64,000 nt of DNA. Origin: Crocodylus rhombifer. Taxonomy: Eukaryota > Chordata > Crocodylia > Crocodylidae. The notes under the pieces were generated by a model. It made no database searches. It was not told where the DNA came from and saw only the letters and a program-made list of their open reading frames with translations. Made by a program: the position numbers and the translations under genes. The stretch covers positions 496,001-560,000 of the forward strand of contig JAVSML010024271.1 of NCBI GenBank assembly GCA_038503035.1, written 5' to 3'. Of this stretch, positions 25,160 to 35,530 are shown one piece after another. Each line of letters opens with the position of its first letter. The first letter of the stretch is position 1.

Positions 25160-25366
25160 CAGCCGTATACCAAAATGAAAGGAACAAGTGTGGACTTCGT
25201 ATCAAATCCAGAATTGGATCTGGTTACGTGCATACAACATCTCAGAGAGAGTGTTGATCCTACAAGATTTTGGCTTCAGATGACAGAAAATCCACAAGAA
25301 CAGTTTCTCATGACAGTTTCACTATCTGGGTCGGAACCTGCACCCTTTCCAATATTCAGCTTCTAA
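25160..25366 (+). other. Weak exon-like open frame
   Basis: The frame reads SNPELDLVTCIQHL and DPTRFWLQMTENPQEQ and ends at a TAA after PIFSF. A candidate acceptor (TTTTCATATTGCAG) sits just upstream at about 25150-25163. The DPTRFWLQ phrase recalls the DPxxFW turn of Tudor-type domains, but I cannot name a family. The frame upstream of the acceptor has no good partner exon and no donor is convincing. It may be chance, a lone exon or a decayed retrocopy. Confidence 0.2.
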
Positions 25367-25379
25367 CCAGTCTGACACA

Positions 25380-25820
25380 GGTTTGATCATGAGGCAAGTA
25401 CTTGATGTAGGATGTAATTTTATGTTTTTATTAGTAGAATTTCCAAAATGTATATTTAACTCTTTAGTATGTCTAATTCATAACTAACAACCTTTAAATT
25501 GTGTAAAGATTAGCTTTAAAAAGGAACCAGGAATAAGGAGCCAGCTTAAAACCTCATGGTTTGTTCTCCTCTTTTTTCCTTATACCTTAAATCCCCAGAA
25601 GTCTCTTTTTAAGAGAACGGGCAAACCATCTCTGGTCTTTCCAAGGATCAGCTTATTACTCTTATTTATGGAGCCTAAAAAATGATTTTCATTAAAAGCA
25701 AACAGCTGAAGTTTGTTTTTACCTGTTCCTGTTAAAATCGTCATGTTTTTACAGGGGTGGAAGATACAAGGCTCCAGGGAAGAAACAGCTCTGTAAACTT
25801 TGCATTTGTTTATTTCATGA
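25380..25820. other. No gene recognised
   Basis: AT-rich unique sequence without named repeats. Confidence 0.4.
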
Positions 25821-25828
25821 TGGCAATG

Positions 25829-26212
25829 CAGTAGTGTAACTAGGGGTGGGCATGAATATTAGGAGGGGTGCCAGAATTACCCCCATCCCCGAAGAGTCCG
25901 TGTCCTGGCATCACACCCATGACGGGAACTGCAAAATAGTCCCCAACTGCTACTGCTGCTGCTTTAAGATTAACAGCTGGAGTAGACAGAGTGAAGGGCA
26001 GGGGAGCAGCAGCAGCTGAATTTGTTCCTGATATGGGGAAGATGGTTGGCACCCCCTGTTCTTAAAACCCACGGCCACCCCCTCACCCCCCCAACACACA
26101 CACACTTGTGGAACCCCTGCCCCTCTCCCGTGTGCTCAGAACCATGCACCCTCCCCTTCCCCACCCCCCGCAGGGTTTGCCCCAGGTGCCAATTCTCCTT
26201 CTTATGCCACTG
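25829..26212. mobile_element. hAT-like element, 384 bp
   Basis: The left end CAGTAGTGTAACTAGG and the right end, CAGTGGCATAAGAAGG on the other strand, are inverted repeats of the CAGTGGYGTA type common in vertebrate hAT elements. The flanks TGGCAATG (25821-25828) and TGGCAACG (26213-26220) agree in 7 of 8 bases. The interior is GC-rich and non-coding. Confidence 0.82.
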
Positions 26213-26220
26213 TGGCAACG

Positions 26221-27238
26221 TCCCAATTAAGGGAAGTCCACCCTCCAGTAGCAGCGCAGAGAGAACACATTGTGTCCAGCACTCAGGAAGAAGAGCCTCT
26301 CCCGCTGCATTCCCCAGCTCGGTCTGAACTTTCGACCCCATTGTATACTCTAATTACTGGAACCAGCAGGATTAATTCCACGACCTACTTTCTAGTACTT
26401 TTTGCTGCTGCAGAGTGATATAGCCCTGCCAGTGCTAGTTGATGCTGTAGTTTTAATGTGGCAGAATCTGTTGAAATACCACATTTAACCTTGCATGTAA
26501 TGGAATGGAGTGTGTGACCTCAGTACAGATATATGGTTGTTCTTTGCAGAAGAATGGCTTTTTAAAAATCATAATCTTCAGTGCTGGAGGGTCCCAAGGC
26601 ATCAGAGTAAAGGCTTTTTCTATTACCACATTGCACCTATTTCATAGCTCTCACTCTTACAGCCTGAGGGACTCATCATGGCCTTGAACTTGTAGGCGGA
26701 AGAGCCGGGGGTAAAGCCAACAAAGGGAATTTTTGCTATTGTTTTTCTAATCTGTAAATCAGTATAGCTATTCCCTCCTCCAGAGACAAATCTGTCTCCC
26801 ACACTGCCCTAGATATAATCACTGTATTCTGTGCATTATACCCCTTCTTCCAGAGTGCCGCATTCTACTGCCTCCCCTCCACACAGGTATATGCACAGGT
26901 ATAGCTTTAATGCTACCTTCTTTTCTTAAAACTCACTCACCCTCCCTGGTCTTAGAAGGCCAGAGACTGAGAAATGGCAAACAAGAATATAACAAGCTGT
27001 GCCATATGCTGTAGCCATGCCATGTGGTGACTTCCAGCTGTGAAGCTGGTGGATTATCTCTCTGTAATTTTGACCTAAGGTTACTCTGTGTAGCCTGGTA
27101 ATATTTTCACCATTACAGTTGGCTTTGCTTCTGAACATCTGAACCCAGGTGTCAATCCAAGTGAAAATCAGTAATGTGAAAATCTCTAGAGACAGATTCT
27201 GTAGGGCTTATCTCATCCAGGAGAAAAGGCTGAGACAC
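26221..27238. other. No gene recognised
   Basis: Unique sequence with a possible MIR tail around 26745-26775 (AATCTGTAAATCAGTATAGC). No exon is seen. Confidence 0.35.
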
Positions 27239-27241
27239 TTT

Positions 27242-27483
27242 GGGCGCATCTACATGAGCCCCACTGCGCAGTTGTTACTTCACAGTCATTTAGTACTTAC
27301 TTTAGCAAGTACTAAATGACTGCACAGTACCAATGGGTACTGCGCGGTCCCAGTGGTACATAGGTCGTTTCCAGCCCTACTGCTCAGTAGCTTGTTGCTG
27401 CTGCGCAGTAGTGGCAGCATCATGGTTAGTGCCAGCTGCCATTATGTCGCCATAACTCATTGGCGTCTCATGCAGATGCACCC
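27242..27483. mobile_element. Harbinger-like MITE, 242 bp
   Basis: The termini GGGCGCATCTACATGAG and, on the other strand, GGGTGCATCTGCATGAG match in 15 of 17 bases. They are flanked by the 3-bp repeat TTT (27239-27241, 27484-27486). Internal inverted phrases such as TTTAGTACTTACTTTAGCAA/GTACTAAATGACTGC make a fold-back. A 3-bp duplication fits the PIF/Harbinger superfamily. The same terminus closes the element that ends at 34448. Confidence 0.7.
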
Positions 27484-27605
27484 TTTGAAACCTTTTCCCT
27501 GAGGAGAGTAGCAGTGGATATGCTACCTCAGAGTGCAGGACAGATAGTAAATAAGTTTGTTAATCTATAGAGACATGATTCTTCCCTCAGTTACACTGGT
27601 AGAAA

Positions 27606-27768
27606 CAGGGCTGGATTAACCCTTTATTGGGCCCCGGGCAAACAAACTTATGGGTCCCTATTTTTTTCACTCAATAATTATAATACATAAAATAAGCACA
27701 GCTGGGCCCCTTCTTCACGTACGGCCCTAGGCATGTGCCTAGTTTGCCTATATGTTAATCCAGCCCTG
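27606..27768. mobile_element. hAT-like MITE, 163 bp
   Basis: The ends CAGGGCTGGATTAACCC and, reversed, CAGGGCTGGATTAACAT match over 15 bases. The flanks GGTAGAAA (27598-27605) and GGTATAAG (27769-27776) agree in 6 of 8. The interior is AT-rich and includes GGGCCCC near each end. Confidence 0.8.
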
Positions 27769-27779
27769 GGTATAAGCCA

Positions 27780-28590
27780 GGAGTAAATCTACTGAAGTCT
27801 CCAAGTGGGAGAAGCATGAGGTCACTTTTAAAATGGGACTTGCTCTAATAACTGGCGGTAGGGGGGAGGAGGAAGTCAATGGTTTCTTGAGGAGGAACCA
27901 AGCTGTAGCTATTTAGTTTTAAATAGGCCTATCTAAATCCCAGGAAGTCAGGCAGGAACAACCCCTAGCATAGCTGAGCTGTGTCATTTAGGCAGCTAGA
28001 CTGACCTCGTCTCTTCATTATTTCACGTTGTTTCTGTTTGGTATCAATATAGTTGAGCTTTTGCTTGTAATTCTCAGCATAGTTTTAATTACCAACCAAG
28101 CAGCCTTCACCCAGCAGCTTCTCTACATTATTACCGCCTGACAGGACTGTAATACTAGAGATAAACCTGACTTTCCATAGCAGGAGGTCCTGCTGTCTTA
28201 TCGGTCATTGGCTACATTAATTAACAAGCAGGGAGAAATAAAAACAAATACTGAGCATGCAGGGGAGCCAAACACTCCCTGATGCAAACTGCTCATCCGC
28301 TTTGACTCTTATTTGCAGTTTTGTTTCTTATTTTAAAAGGTGCCTCTTTCCTCCCTAGGACCCTCTGTTCCCTTCCTATATTTCCAGTCAGTCTCTTTCT
28401 CTGCACTGTGAACTCTGCCGCTTTATTTCCATTCCTTTTCTCCCTTCTAACACCTTCTTTTTCCCACACCTGCATTCATTGCATGCACCTGCAACATCTT
28501 CAGTCATACTATCTACATGGTTCATCTCCATGGCTAAGTACAGACATTCAAAAAGCCAGAGCCTGAATCTATTCAATCTCTGCAGGTTAG
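27780..28590. other. No gene recognised
   Basis: Unique sequence. Nothing can be named. Confidence 0.35.
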
Positions 28591-28637
28591 TCTAACCTGA
28601 GTGAATTGAATGGAGAAGTGAGTGAACAAACATTTAC

Positions 28638-28687
28638 TTTTGATGCCGGAAATGCAGGCACATTTTGATGCCGGAAATGCAGGCACA
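28638..28687 (+). repeat. 25-bp tandem duplication
   Basis: The unit TTTTGATGCCGGAAATGCAG plus GCACA occurs twice head to tail (28638-28662, 28663-28687) with one base difference at the left edge. It sits at the start of the GC-rich degenerate repeat that follows. Confidence 0.85.
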
Positions 28688-29440
28688 TGGCAATGCTGTG
28701 GCAGAAGCTGGGGAGGCACTAGAGCGAGCCCTCCCTTCCCTTCTGCAGTGGGAGGAAGGATGGAGGAAAGCTGGGAGGGAAGCCCTCCAGGCTTTCCCCC
28801 CTTCCCTGCTCGAGCTGAGGGTTTCAGTGGGGAATCATGCCCAGGCCCTAGCAGGCCGCTAAGTACAATTAGGGAGGGATTCAAACCCCACTCTGCCTGC
28901 ATGGTCCCTAACTGGGGTGTGCTTGGAGGAGGAGGAGGGAAGCAGCCCCCTCCAGGCTCTTCCCCACTCACCCCTAGAGTGGCAGGGGCATCATTAGACG
29001 CTGGCTGGGGGCTGGCCACCTAAGGTGAAGAGGAGGGAGGGAGGGGGGCTTAAACCTCCTCCCTCCTCTCTCCCACCAGCATGGACCCCAATGGGGATTT
29101 GCCTGGGTGAGGCATAGCTGCCCATCCCCCCACACCCCACCCCCTCTCTCTCACACACACACTGCACTCACTGCTTGAGCGGCGAGGGCAGGGACATGGC
29201 TAGACGCCAACCTGTGCTGTGCCCCTGAGGCAAAGGGAGGGGAGGGAAGGGGGTTTTAATCCCCCCACTCCTACCAGCACAGGGCCCCAGTGTGGGCCTG
29301 AGTGGCAGGGGTGCAGGAGCCCCCGCCAGGCTTTTCCCCTACTTTGCCTCAAGGGGCTGGCCCAGGCTGGCATCAGGCCATGCTCCCATCCCCGCTCGTT
29401 GAGTGGCGAGCTGGGGGAGAAAGCCTGACAGGGGCTGCAG
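28688..29440 (+). repeat. Degenerate GC-rich tandem repeat, about 170-200 bp period
   Basis: Similar phrases recur in order: a GGG(A/C/T)TT(C/A)AA(A/T)CCCC motif at 28876, 29045 and 29250; a variant of CCAGCA(C/T)(A/G)G...CCC(C/A)A(A/G)T(G)GGG after it; then CTCCAGGCT(T/C)TTCCCC-type and GAGTGGC/GAGCGGC-type phrases. Spacings are about 169 and 205 bases. Reading frames inside are open on both strands because of composition. It may be the interior of a larger transposon. Confidence 0.5.
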
Positions 29441-29609
29441 TCCTGAACAGAGTTTCCCACTCCTACCCACAATATTGCTCTAGCTAGGGAGCAAATGGGC
29501 AGAGCCAAACCTGCTCTGCTGGAGCAGACAGCACAGCCCAGCCCAAGGCTGTAAAGCATCCTGGGATGCTGGAGGAATGTGAGTTAACTTAAACCATGAA
29601 GGGGTCTGG

Positions 29610-29775
29610 GACAGAAGTTCCTTAAACCAGTTTGACCTAAATCAGTTAGTCTGATACTACATTCAATCAGGTTTATCTTAAACCAGTTTTGGCCATGTGC
29701 ACAGAACTTCTGTTCTGTTACAGGTTTAAACCAATTTCTGGTCACTTAAACCAGTTTATGTGTAACTTCTGTCCC
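29610..29775. mobile_element. MITE with GGGACAGAAGTT ends, 166 bp
   Basis: The left end GGGACAGAAGTTCCTTAAAC and the right end, GGGACAGAAGTTACACATAA on the other strand, are inverted repeats; both are followed inward by AAACCAGTTT-type sequence. No clear target duplication is seen. The superfamily is uncertain. Confidence 0.6.
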
Positions 29776-30262
29776 TACCCTATGTTTCCTCCCATACTCT
29801 CTATATCTTCTTTCTACCCTAGGAAATTTGCATGTCCCTCTTGATACCATGAACATAAAACCATAATGATGTCTATGCTCTCTAAATCTAGGTTCAAACA
29901 GCACTGCTTGTGGACTTTTTCAAATCCTTCCTTATCATTCAGTTCTTCATGATGCCTACAAGTAACATAACTTTCATTAAAGTAAGCCATGTAAATGCAT
30001 GCATATTTATCTTTAAGTTACATATTTAAACCGAGTAACTCATGTGTTCTCACTACCATAAATCTTGCTCACCCAATTTCCTTCTTATTCTTGCTCCCCT
30101 CAGTTCTTGTTCTCTCTCTAAAACTAGAATTCTTTTCTGCCTTGCACCACTTGTTATGACTCCCACCTGCATTTTATCTATAACCTCAATTATTAACTGC
30201 CTGCACATAACAGATGCAGTATCAAACTCTATCATAGAGCTTGCAAGATAAGTCGCGTTCAT
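29776..30262. other. No gene recognised
   Basis: AT-rich unique sequence. Confidence 0.35.
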
Positions 30263-30265
30263 TCA

Positions 30266-30622
30266 GTGTGTAGATGCACATTCAATTAATGTGATGCAAT
30301 AAACTCCGTCACAGTTTGTGCTGGAGTCAGCTGCTCCTGGGCCCAGTATCTTTATGTGTGCTTGGGAAAGCAGCAGTTTGAGCTGGGGCAGAGTAGCCAT
30401 GAACTTGCAGCAGGTTTGGTGGGGTCTGGGTGGCAGCATTGGATGGTAGAGGGGTTGGCTGGGGCATGAGAAAGTGCAGTTTTGAACCCTTGTGCTGTAG
30501 CTAATCCCCATCACTGTCTTCACATGTATTATGCCCTAATACTGGTGCATGTGTAGAGAGCAACACTTTACTGTGGAATTAATTAGTCAACTGTGCAGTA
30601 AAGTGCACATGTAGATTCACTT
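30266..30622. mobile_element. Harbinger-like MITE, about 357 bp
   Basis: The left edge GTGTGTAGATGCACATTCAA and the right edge GCAGTAAAGTGCACATGTAG with following bases are approximate inverted repeats around TAGATGCACAT / ATGTAGATTCAC. The CACTTTACTGT phrase is shared with the element ending at 34448. Boundaries are approximate and no target duplication was fixed. Confidence 0.45.
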
Positions 30623-31568
30623 ATTAAGACCCGTTTCAGGCTTTTGCATCTTTCTGAAAGGTTCTTTTGACATGAAATTTTTTTGTGCTTAGTGTCTGCA
30701 ACTTTTTTAAAGATTTATTTTTAATTTAGAAGAAAATTATTTCAATTATTTCAAGTTTGGTGAGCATGGAAGGATTAAAAAAGATGACTTCTTTTAAATG
30801 ATTGTTAACCTGTTGTGCAAGTAGTGACTCCATTCTCTGTTCCTTAATCCTACACATCCATTTCTTCAATACTAGGGAAGTTGCAAGGTGCTCTTCTTAT
30901 CATAACAGTAAATTGCTATGATATTGTTAAATTTCAAATGATATTTTGATTCTTCTGAAGACACAGCCATATGTAAATTTAAGATAAAGATATAAGTGAC
31001 GAAAAATTTTGCTTTGCCCACAGGCAAACTGTTTTAAGTTGCATGCTTGCTTAAGGCATAAGAGAGTTATGCAAAAAGTTATAAAAATTGTATTAATTAT
31101 TCTTCAAAAGAAGAAATGACAAACTACTTAGGAAATCTGTGAATAAAGGCAAACATCGTAGGGTTATGATAACATTAGAAATGCGTCATTTGTTCTCATG
31201 GGTACAATTCAGCCATGGCAGAGGGCCAATATAATATAAGCCTGAGGAAGGGGAATTCACACCATCAAGGTGAGATAACAGCACTAATGCCCTATGTGAA
31301 AAAGTGATACAACAACTTCTATAATGCCATAGTTCATCTGCTGTAAAATGGTTGTAAGAAGTCTCCTGCCTTGTATTTATGATTCCAGATTTGAGGATTG
31401 GTTTTGTCTTCCCAGTCTTCTTGCATAAAACATTTATTCAGGCTTTTGCAGGCAATTTGAAATCTATCCTTGTTTATGCTGATGCTGTTATTCACTCCAT
31501 TTTATGACAGCACATCCAAAGGGTAGGTAAAAAGATTGGACTGTTGCACTGTGAGCACAACAATCTCC
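30623..31568. other. No gene recognised
   Basis: AT-rich unique sequence without named features. Confidence 0.4.
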
Positions 31569-31570
31569 TA

Positions 31571-32218
31571 GGCTGCTTGTACATGCCACAGGGGTCTAAT
31601 TTGGTTTAGTTCTCCCTATTGAAACTGTGGGTTTTTAAAAACACTGCTTCAGTTTAGGGAGAATTAAACCAAACTAACCTCCCATGGCATGTACACAAGG
31701 GTGGGGGCCCGATCCTTACCTGCCTCTTCAGCAGCGGGGCCGGGGGAGTGGGGTGAGCTGCTGGCAGGCTGAGTGATCCCTGAGCTGCATGGGGGCCCCT
31801 CAGGCAGCACCCACCCACTGGCACACAGCCCAGCAGACAGGCTCTGGGGAGAGAAAAAAAAAAAGATCAGGCTCACCACTTTTTTTTTTCCTTCAGTGGA
31901 GTCTGGCTGCATGGACTGTCGCCAGGTCCCACCACAGCCCGAGCTGCACGGGACCTGCCAAGCCCTGAGCATGTCAGCTTTGAGCACCCTGTGCACTGCT
32001 GCATTTTGTTAGGTAGCAAACTAAAACACTTCAAAGGTGTTTTATCTTGCTACATACCAAAGTCATTTAAAACGAAATACGTTGCTGAGCATGGAAAGAG
32101 CAATGCTATTAAAGCGGAATACGTGCCAAATGTGCAAACAGCAACGCCATTAAAGCAATGCAAAAGGGCATTTAAGTTGCTTTAAAAGCTAATTTTGTGC
32201 CATGTACAAAGGCCCCTA
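31571..32218 (+). mobile_element. Fold-back DNA transposon, non-autonomous (copy 2 of 2)
   Basis: The termini GGCTGCTTGTACATGCCAC and, reversed, GGGGCCTTTGTACATGGCAC are imperfect inverted repeats. A CTA trinucleotide flanks both ends (31568-31570 and about 32216-32218), a possible 3-bp duplication. The first 120 bases form a palindrome (TTTAGTTCTCCCTATTGAAA against TTCAGTTTAGGGAGAATTAA). The rest matches the copy at 776-1466 in the reverse direction, including GTTTTATCTTGCTACATACC. The GC-rich middle is non-coding. Confidence 0.65.
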
Positions 32219-32900
32219 GACTTTATCTACACTAGATAATTGAACCATTGATATTTGATCCTTTTGTATATTGCAGTATCTTAAACATAGAGTTATGCTG
32301 AATCCCTGGCAGGTTTGCCCCATATTCATACTTATATTGTTTAAAAACCTTTCAGAGAGTGTGCTTACCAGATACCTATATCAATTCCTGGCACATGTCC
32401 AAGAAGCAGTACATACTGTGAGGTTTTGCAAGGCCACCATATAAGACTAGACGAGTTGTTTCAGTTAGCCTACATCCACACTGGCACCAACATAGGATAG
32501 GATGAAATAAAAGTAAGCCCTGTTGAAAGCAAATCTAATCCAAACAGAATCAGGCATGACTGTAAACAGTATAGAGCACTTTACAAAAGTGCAAGGAAAC
32601 ATGCTAGGAAGAACAAACAGTTCTTAGCATGGTACATATCTCTAGTGTAGAAAAATCCATAACGAGCAATTGAAAGCATCCAACATCACTCAGACCCTGA
32701 ATAATGCAGATGGCACCAAGCCAGGATCAGCTGATCTGTAGGAGGCCCATCTGAAGATATATTTGGGCCTCGTCTTGACTGATCCACCCCCACTACTCCA
32801 TTCTGCTACTAATAATGCTATAAAAAGGAAGGTTTTTCGGTTTTATGGAGGTGCTTTTCATAAAGGCTGGAGGAGAGAAAAAAAAGCACAGTCATTGCCA
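32219..32900. other. No gene recognised
   Basis: Unique sequence running into the left edge of the GC-rich Myb-containing segment. That edge is not marked by a recognisable terminus. Confidence 0.35.
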
Positions 32901-34448
32901 CTGGCATCGACACGTTCCTTGGCTTATGAGAGGCCTGTGCCCACTTAGCTGTGGGGGCACGAGCTGCTCAATAAAGTTTTACGCTGTCTCCTGCCTCCCT
33001 GCATGCTGTCGGGGTGGAAGCTGGAAGCCTGGGGAATGTGGCCAGGGGCTGGTGGGTGGTCAGGACCAGGGTGAGGAGGGTCCTCCATCCAGTGTGGGGC
33101 TTACCACATGGACTGGGCCGGCATGCCCAGAAGCTCTGGTTGGTCCCAGCTGACAGTGATGGCTCATCAGGCTGTAGAGAGCAGTGTGTGCCTGCCTTGC
33201 CACAGGGGCCCCCCAAGGGAGGAGTTGGCACTGCTGGAAGCCAGAGGTGACATAGCCAGCCATGCCTCGTGGCTGGGGCTGAGGTCACGAAGCTGTCAGG
33301 GTAGGTGCTTGCCAGGCTCCCTGAGCTGCTGGTGGAGGCTGCAGGCCAGGAGCTCAGAGGGATGAGAAGCAGGCACCCTGAGCCCTCCCCTCATGACACG
33401 ACACCACGGGTGCCAGGCCAGATCTGGGACTTGGGCAGACCACCTGTACTGCTGTACACAGCATGGCTGCAGCCTGGGTCCTGGGGCACAAGGATGGCAT
33501 CCAGTTGCTGCATAAAAGGCATGGACTTGTGGCACTCCCTGACCAATTGTGGTCAGTGATCATAACCCACTGTGCCTGCAAGGCCTTGACCTTTATGCAT
33601 TTCTGCTACACTAACTGGTCATGCCGTGCTCCAGTATCAGGCTTGACAGCCCCTCGTAGAGGTACACGCTGGAGTGCCCACCCCATGCAAACAGCCGCTG
33701 CACTTCCACCTCACCCCACCGCACCACAAGGTCACCAGTCTCCTCCATGAACTAGTTGGGGCCCCCAGTGGTGATGTGCGGCATGGGTGAGGATGCCATC
33801 AGGCCTCTTGAGCTGGCTCTCCGGGGGCCCAGTGCAGAGGCAAGGCATGGAACTAGGAGCCTCATGGTGAGGCAATGCAGGCTGCTAGGGCTTGGCTGTG
33901 GGCAGCTGGACCTGGCCTGGGTGGCCAGGAGCTGCCTGCAGCTGGGCCCAGGTGCTGGCAGGCCTGGCAGCAACCTGCAGGCCTGGACAGCATGGCCCTG
34001 GCAGCTATGTGGCACTGTGGTGGCAGGCAGTGGCACCAGGGAGCAGGCAGGCTAGCACAGGTTGCCTGCAGCCTGTGCAGGGGCTGCAGAGGCCAAGAGC
34101 CCCTCTAGGATCTCTGCATGTGCTCCAGGGTTCAAAATGCCTGTAGGCTTTTAAAGGGCCTGTGGCTGGGGCTGCCATAGAGGTGGGCCAGCCCTGGGGC
34201 TGAGCTTAGGCTGGCCCCCTAGTGGTAGGGCTGACCAGAAGCAAATTTGCTCCTTGTTGGCACCTACACATGTGCTAGTGAGCAGTTACTACTCGTGAGT
34301 AAATTTGCTATTTGTATTTGCAGGTAGCAAATTTACTCATGAGTAGGGAAGTTTACAGTGCAGGAAGCATGTGTGTATGTAGACGCACATGCTTACTGCA
34401 CAGTAAACTATGGTACTTCACAGTAAAGTGTCTCATATAGATGCACCC
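32901..34448 (-). mobile_element. GC-rich Harbinger-like element or fragment with a Myb-like ORF
   Basis: The right end, read on the minus strand, is GGGTGCATCTATATGAGAC, the same terminus as the 242-bp MITE at 27242-27483. It is followed inward by a fold-back (AGCAAATTTACTCATGAGTA against ACTCGTGAGTAAATTTGCTA, 34288-34345). The body is GC-rich and contains a broken Myb/SANT-like coding stretch on the minus strand. PIF/Harbinger elements are known to carry a Myb-like protein beside the transposase, which makes this assignment attractive. No transposase was found, and the left terminus is missing or unrecognised. The left coordinate marks only where GC content rises. Confidence 0.5.
33400..33748 (-). 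pseudogene. Myb/SANT-like (trihelix) DNA-binding protein, broken
   Basis: Read from 33748 downward, an open stretch gives VVRWGEVEVQRLFAWGG and LYEGLSSLILEHGMTS, then a stop. After a stop-rich short break the frame continues with KVKALQAQWVMITDHN. A shift of one base near 33530 is then needed to read KSMPFMQQLDAILVPQDP. The order tryptophan-acidic-(E)V, a helix ending in HG, a CR-like linker, KVKALxxxW and a final PF(M/Y)xxLDAIL is the pattern of the Myb/SANT-like domain (MSANTD/trihelix type), which binds DNA through three helices. At least two stops and one frameshift mean it is not functional in this copy. It lies inside the GC-rich element ending at 34448, so it could be either a Harbinger Myb-like gene or a copy of a host MSANTD gene. 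I prefer the first. Confidence 0.65.
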
Positions 34449-34906
34449 TGTGGGTCTCTTACTGAATGGGGAAACCAACCTAGTGACAGACAATGAGGAA
34501 AAGGCTGAAGTACTCAATGCCTTTTTTACCTCTGGCTTCACAGGCAAGGGCAGCTGTCAGACTACTCCACTAGGCAGTACAGTTTGGGGAGAAGGTAAAG
34601 AGCCCTCACTGGTGAAAGAACAGGTTAGGGACTATTTAGAAGAGCTGGATACGTACAAGTCCAGCAGCCAGATACCATACATCTGGGGGTGTTGAGGGAG
34701 TTGGCTGATATGATTTCAGAGCCACTGGCCATTACCTCTGAAAACTCATGGCAATCAGGGAAGGTCCCAGATGACTGGAAAAGGGCAAATATAGTGCCTT
34801 TCTTTAAGAAAGGGAAGAAGTATCCAGGGAACTACAGACCAGTTAGCCTCACCTCAGTCCCTGGAAAAATCATGGAGCAGGTCCTCAAGGAATCAATTTG
34901 TAAGTA
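34449..34906 (+). pseudogene. CR1 ORF2 linker and RT N-terminal fragment
   Basis: Translations give [21 protein letters not shown] (34470-34540), then VPDDWKRANIVPFFKKGKK and [20 protein letters not shown] (34763-34890). These are RT fingers blocks of CR1, equivalent to those at 20810-20960 and, in reverse, at 41149-41050. A frameshift separates the linker from the RT part near 34695. The palm blocks with the catalytic aspartates are absent. Confidence 0.88.
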
Positions 34907-35267
34907 CAGCAAAAGCTGTGTTAACTGGCACCTTACAAGCTGCCATGCTCTGTTAACCGGCATGCCGGCTTGTAAGGGCTTGTGAGGGAAAAGTGAAACC
35001 GGAAGTGCCCACTGTGCTGCCAAGCCCCCATGGCCCCAGGGCATAGCAGGCTCCATGGGTCCCCCATCCCTGTCCGTCGGGGCCCATGGGGCCCAAAGGG
35101 GGGGGGCGGCAATGTGGCGGGAGGGGTGGCAACACCCCAGATGCAGCAGCACAGGCGGCAGCCCTGAATAGGCAAACAAGCCTGTTCGGGCTGCTCAGTT
35201 ATCCGGCATATTTTGTTATCTGGCACCCTCCATGCCCCGTGGGTGCCAGATAACAAAGCTTTTACTG
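34907..35267. mobile_element. Tigger/pogo-like (TcMar) miniature element, 361 bp
   Basis: The left end CAGCAAAAGCTGTGTTAACT and the right end, reversed CAGTAAAAGCTTTGTTATCT, match in 23 of 26 bases when extended to GGCACC. The element is flanked by TA on both sides (34905-34906, 35268-35269), the fixed target of Tc1/mariner elements. Removing it restores the CR1 sequence TTTGTAAGTACTTGGAGGAG. The CAGT-AAAAG-TTGTTA-TGGCA style is that of Tigger/pogo ends. The GC-rich interior has no transposase. Confidence 0.88.
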
Positions 35268-35269
35268 TA

Positions 35270-35530
35270 CTTGGAGGAGAAGAAGGTGATTAGAAAAAAT
35301 CAACATGGATTCACCAAGTGTAAGTCATGCCTGACCAACCTGATTGCCTTCTATGATGAGGTGATTGGCTCTGCAGATCTGGGGATAGCAGTGGACATAA
35401 TATACCTTGACTTTAGGGGGTTACAGGGGACAATAGGCTGGATACGAGTCAGCAGTGTGCCCTTGTTGCCAAGAAAGCTAATAGCATACTGGGTTGCATT
35501 AGTAGGAGTGTTGCCAGCAGATCAAGGGAA
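35270..35530 (+). pseudogene. CR1 ORF2 remnant after the Tigger-like insertion
   Basis: It reads [30 protein letters not shown] and ends with VDIIYLDF, just before the catalytic LDFSKAFD block would be complete; then the deletion joint follows. After the joint the sequence (35440-35700) is the C-terminal region in another frame. Confidence 0.85.

Noticed and set aside
28638..28687. Two identical units as a CRISPR-like array
   Set aside because: They are head-to-tail without spacers, in vertebrate DNA, and there are only two copies.
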